A stretch of 64,000 nucleotides of DNA from Membranipora membranacea (taxonomy: Eukaryota; Bryozoa; Gymnolaemata; Cheilostomatida; Membraniporidae), in contig OU612068.1 in NCBI GenBank assembly GCA_914767715.1, positions 16,120,001 through 16,184,000 on the forward strand, written 5' to 3'. Positions 58,901-64,000 of the stretch are shown piece by piece. The position numbers were made by a program, and so were the translations under genes. The notes below the pieces were generated by a model. The model ran no database searches. It worked only from the letters and a program-made list of their open reading frames with translations, and was not told the DNA's origin. Each line of letters opens with the position of its first letter. The first letter of the stretch is position 1.

Positions 58901-61900
58901 TAGTAATATCAAAGCTCAATTTCAGCACATTTCCAAGTGATTAAATGGCCTGTTTATTGATATGCGTTATTATATTTCAAGAGCGCAGCATGGGCGTTTT
59001 GAGATTCAGAGGTGTGCTTGTAGGATGGGCAATACCCTGTCTCTGGGACTGATTGTGATGATTAGAAGATTAATCCAGACAGAGATCAAAACAACTGTTC
59101 AGTAGCTAAATCACCTCCCTGGTTAAATCAATGGCTGCATTTCAACTCTGATTTATGGGTAATTGCCTACACAACATTCGAGTAATAGCCATCATTCATA
59201 CAAAACTTGCAAGTTGTTAACACCTGAAAGACACCATAGTCAAAATGTCATTAAGTGCAGGACCAGGGACCAGGGTTTTTCAGTGAGTCTTTTAATTTAC
59301 AACTTATTTTGTTTCCGACGACAAAACTCTCTATTCAACTTTCTTAATTTACTTTTATAGCACCCCCCACCGCTTCTAAAAACAATAGAACCTACTTCTT
59401 CATCATCACACCACATATTTCATACGAGTGCCCCATCTAGACTATTAAGTAGTATTCAAACCTGAACCTTGAACCATTGAGATAGAGATCTTTTAATATA
59501 TTCATTGTTTTCAACCTAAAGAGCATAAGAAGGGAGATTAACAGATAATTTCGTCCTACTTTTATTTACTGGTACTGTGTGAAATTCAATTTTTAGGAAA
59601 CAATCTTTGCCACCAATAAATATGAAAAACAAGAAAAGAGAAAAAATCAAGGTTCATTGAGCAATAATGTCATAGCAAAGTGAAATCCATTTTGTACAGA
59701 GTCAACATGGTCATTTGGTGTTTTTGATAGGGATTATATTCGGGAGAGGGGGTATCGGGCGGTGCTGGGGGGCTCAGACTGGGACCATAATAGCATTGTG
59801 TTCATCATGAAAAACATCATGAATATCATGCCTGCAATCAAAGAGAGGAAAAATAGCTTGCTGGCTTGAAAGGTGAGAGAATCAAGGATTTAATGAGCCA
59901 TGATGTCAAATGACTGTCTGGGACATGGATAATAATAGCAATGTGCTCATCGTGAGAGGCAACAATGAGCATCATGCCCTGCAACCAACCAGGCCGATAG
60001 GTGTATGTTGAGCTAGAGGTTCCCCAGATATCTGGCCAACAATTTGCTAAATTTGTATCAAGAAGATATACACCATAGACAAAACACAAAACACTAGACT
60101 GGACACTGTGCAGTTAATATCCTATCTAAGAGTGTCCCCATGAAATACTCAAAAAGATGTAAAAAATCACACACTCTGATTCTGATAATAAAAGAGAGTA
60201 TATCTTTTTGACTTTTAATTAATTGTCAAAATAAAACAATATCATGCCTTTTCCTTTAATCATCTGAAACAATCAATGTATCACCTCAAAGATGTTAAAC
60301 TGTGTGGGATTGTGTTAGATGGGCCTGAGGCGTCATAAATCAGACTGATAAGGTGAAGCACACTGAGGGTATAACCAGGTCAATGCAGGGTTAAACCTAA
60401 ATTAGCGTAGGCTAGATTAAGGTGATAAAAATCTTGTAGGTGACCCAGCTATTTCGAATTGGAGATATATTTTGTGGAATTGTTTTGACAATGGTCTCAG
60501 AAACCACACATTATTTTGAAGATGGTTGTGGTTCGGCTTAGCAGAGCATACTTGTTAGGCTTTCCTGTGCTAAGGATCATCGTAAGTGGTCGTTTATTGG
60601 CTTTAACTTTCACATTACAGTGATTTGAAAATTTCCGAAATGTCAAAAACACCAATGTTAAGGTTAATCAATTACATATTTGCAACATAAATGCAAACAT
60701 GATAATATCTAGCTCAAGTGCCCAAGCTGTTTAACAGAAGAGTGTGGGGAGGGGGGTTTGTAACAGTACTATCAACTACCCACACATCCGGCTCAATTTG
60801 GGTGGGGCGGGGGATAATGGACGCTACTTCTGTCCCCACGTCAAAACCGCTGATGTACTCAAGCGGTTGGACAGCAGTCTAGCATGTAGCAGAATGTTGT
60901 TGCCATCAGATCAATAAAATTGATAAAAGTTTGCTGCAGGATAGGATGTTTATTTGGCATCAGATTTGTGAACACCTGAACATGCTTACACATTGCCAAA
61001 AGTGCTCTACTCATTGATATGAATTTATGGATCAGTGGTAAAATACATAGCATGGCTTTTGTAAAGATATGCCATCAGTATACAGCTTTGTGTCATCAAG
61101 ATCCAAATAAAGCTATAAATCTGGCGCTTTTAACTCAACGCATTGATTGACGTCCCAGTTACAACCTTCAAAAACTGAGGCAAGCTGCTTGACAAAAGAT
61201 TACAAGGGTCAGCTATAACAGATTCTATACTTGCAGACCAATCAAAGATGAGAAATGTGGTCCAGCAATCATACATGAATTATAACCACACGTTTGCTCA
61301 GGGTCAGATATGTATCCATATAATATATTATATCAGTGGCTCTACTATATTAAAGTCATAACGAACCCTACCGCGGTGGGGATACTTCCGGCAGAGGCTT
61401 ATACAGCATGGCAGGGCATACTCAGGTAGACAGATAATATCAGGGATATGCATGATTATCTCCTGGAGAATGAAAAAAGCATGACCACACATGAAAACCT
61501 GCCTAAAGCTGACAAAGTTAATGGCTATGTAGGGCTGGGTAAAACTCCGATATGATCTACAGCTGCGCTGCTATACTTTGTAGTAATGAAGTATGGAAGA
61601 AGCAGAAATCAAATTAATATCAAGTAATACCTTTACATATATTATCACGATAACCGCACCAATAGTATCTTACAGCGTTATCTGGTGTTTTAACCTGCAC
61701 ATTTATATCCAGAGGATGCATTACTTTTTGGACTGAATATAAGACATTGAAGTCTACGTGCTCAATCCACCTTGCTTGATACAATAAATGCCGCTCACTG
61801 CTCAGTAGGTTTTCCCGTCACAACAGTCACAAGATTCGTAGATTCTTTGGCTGCATATCTGGTCAAAGCCCATGCCAAGTTCATTTTTGAATCAGGCATG

Positions 61901-64000
61901 GGTGTAGACGAAAATTGAAACAAACAAAGTGCCTTTTTTGAGGTTAGGCAATCACTAATCAGGAAGGATCCAGTAGTTCACTGGCTCTGTCCCAGATGAT
62001 ACAAAATTGTAATCTGTTAATTAATGTTTTTTTGACCAAACCATCAAAGACTTACTATGATGTTCACTGTACTCAGGTTTCTGCCGAGTTGTAAAACAAA
62101 AACAGAGTTCAGAGCAGATTCTACTGTGTGTGGTGGCCGGCAAAAACTGACCTGGTATATATCCCTGTTAAAATGCCATAACGCTTAAAACAAATATTGA
62201 ATTGGATCAAGAACACTCGCTAATAAAATTTATTTGTATATTTGTTAGTTTTGCAGAGCTGTTGCCTGGTTTCATGATGCTACACGCATCGAAGGAGCGC
62301 TGTCAACGGAGCTATTGTTATTGTGCAGTTTTCAGAACTCTGGATCGCTAGACACATGCAGATTGGTAAATGGTAATATTTTAAGGTCTATTTTTGGGAG
62401 TATACAGTACTCATGAGAGCCGGCTAGTACGATGGTTTCTGGGATAATAACGTAAAACCTGTTCCAATTATTAGAAACTGTCACTGATGAGGTCATACCT
62501 GTTGAGCTGAGTAGAGGGATTAGGATTACAGAGATTAAGTGAACCACAATCACTATGGATTGTAAATTGCTAGAGAAAAGACGCCCACCATTATTTAGAA
62601 TCACGTATTTTTGATAAAGAACTGGGTGGTTTTCCGCATAATTCAGACTTATGAAAAATTAGTTGCCCTGGGAATTTGTGACATCGTCTTATCAGCTTGA
62701 TAATTATGAGAACTTTTTTCAAGATCACTTTGTGGTCACTAGAGCAGCCATTATATACTTAATGATGGATCTAGGGCTGCATTGTGTGCATCCACAGTCC
62801 ACACTGCTTGCAGATCGACTCTGTGATACGAGCCTCTCTTCACCGTACAAACTGGTCCAATTGACCTATTTAAGTTTTGCCATGAAAGCTACTTTTTCCC
62901 AGTGCAGGTGGAGTGACTTTTCAGTTTGAGAACTCAAGCACATTTTAATTAGTTCAGTCGCTACGTTGCAAAGAAAACCAACCTGAATTGTTTTGTGCAC
63001 ATGCACAAAGTGGTGTGCATCCTCCCACCTTACAGTGATGTATGTATATATATATGTATAAAGTAACGAGTGCCTTTGGATGCTATGATTGTCACCCCTC
63101 AACAGTTTCACTTTCTCCGCGAACCAGTTTCATATATCAGGACGTCATGACATGGCCTGTGTAAATACAAAGGGAAAGAAGAGATTGGAAATTGAATCTT
63201 CTCAAATGTATTACATAAGTCTGATCAATGAGGGAGTTCATTGGTCTGATGTTGGTCTAGATAGGCGGCTAACCTACCCTCCAGCTCCGAGAGAGTCAGG
63301 CTAGTGCAGCCAGGGAAAGAGTCTGGTATATTCGCTTTGGCTGTACAAGCCAGAATCTGGTTAACTTTCTAACTTCACACATTTACAAAAGGATTCTGTT
63401 ATTATATAGTTTACTGTTCAGAACATCATTTTGTGAGGGAGTATACATGGCGCTTTGCTACGCGTCTGTGGTGCATCGGAGTGTTTGGCGCCACGAATAA
63501 TGGACATTAAAACTAAAAGTTATCTGATTGTGGAATCTCATAACAAAAGGTAGCATATTGTGCTTCTTTCTACATGGCTCAAAGATGAAGGACAGCTTTG
63601 CTGTGGTTTGAGAAACCTGACAGTTCTGTGGTGGGTATAATTTCCCAATAAACCAGGTAATCTATTGATCTATAGTAGCGGTTGTTTATTGAAGTTTAAC
63701 TATTGGCTAAATTTTTATAAATAACGATTTAATGGTTCATAAGTTTTACTAATGACTGGTTTACCCATTCATCTAGTTAAACATCCCGCTACTGTACAAC
63801 TCATCGTAATGGTTTTTGTCAAAATTTACCACAGTGCTGGACATTTGGTAATTAAAAAATTTGGAGATCTGGATTTATTGTTTTTCACCACTTGTGATAT
63901 GTCATAATTGTGCTACTATCACTCGAAAATACACCACATTGAGTCCCATCGACCAAGGTGAAAGAGCATCACCGCCTATGTTGTGTAATACTTTTATCTC
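55933..64000. other. Right flank; no gene recognised
   Basis: AT-rich DNA. The longest open frame (plus strand, 56087-56521, 144 codons) has no known motif and no supporting splice or codon pattern. A pair of related segments ending in TTTTCTTCCTGACAAG and GACTGGGCG occurs near 57820-57860 and 58240-58280. A G-rich segment at 59742-59783 resembles 3944-3990. Confidence 0.45.

Overview
This is AT-rich animal nuclear DNA: spliced genes with long introns, TATA promoters, a decayed non-LTR retrotransposon, MITE-like elements and microsatellites. The gene set is a nibrin orthologue, a thiopurine-methyltransferase-type family and giant membrane-anchored collagens. This points to a bilaterian invertebrate. 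I cannot fix the phylum from sequence alone. The collagen architecture recalls nematode cuticle collagens, and the size recalls annelid cuticle collagens.

Left part (1-14,754, minus strand): nine coding exons of nibrin (NBN), a DNA double-strand-break repair protein. They run from the ATG in exon 1 at 14,754 to an exon at 1,197-1,374, and the gene continues off the left edge. All eight splice junctions agree in phase. The roughly 7.9-kb intron 8 contains a cluster of TPMT-type methyltransferase copies on the same strand. Copy A (2,520-3,311) is complete in length but has an early stop. Copy B (5,516-6,232) has an intact start and an early C-terminal stop. There is also an N-terminal fragment (6,770-6,926) and a decayed C-terminal remnant near 2,370.

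Centre (18,343-55,932, minus strand): two paralogous giant collagen genes in tandem. Each has a TATA box, a non-coding first exon, a short exon encoding a cytosolic tail and one transmembrane helix, a second exon with a coiled-coil-like stretch and a furin-type RxRR site, and then one enormous exon encoding the whole triple helix (9,500 bp and 14,198 bp). The predicted proteins are 3,271 and 4,856 residues. The transmembrane exon, the Cys-x-Cys entry to the helix and the C-terminal tail are conserved between them. The helices are built from variants of the module [16 protein letters not shown], with regularly placed one-residue-short Gly-Val-Gly interruptions and almost no basic residues. Inference: the protein is membrane tethered, trimerised by the coiled coil, released by a proprotein convertase, and deposited as very long fibres in a cuticle-like matrix.

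The space between the collagen genes (29,331-39,987) holds MITE-like elements, a tRNA-like SINE candidate and a broken LINE reverse transcriptase. The 14,755-18,342 and 55,933-64,000 stretches show no gene I recognise.
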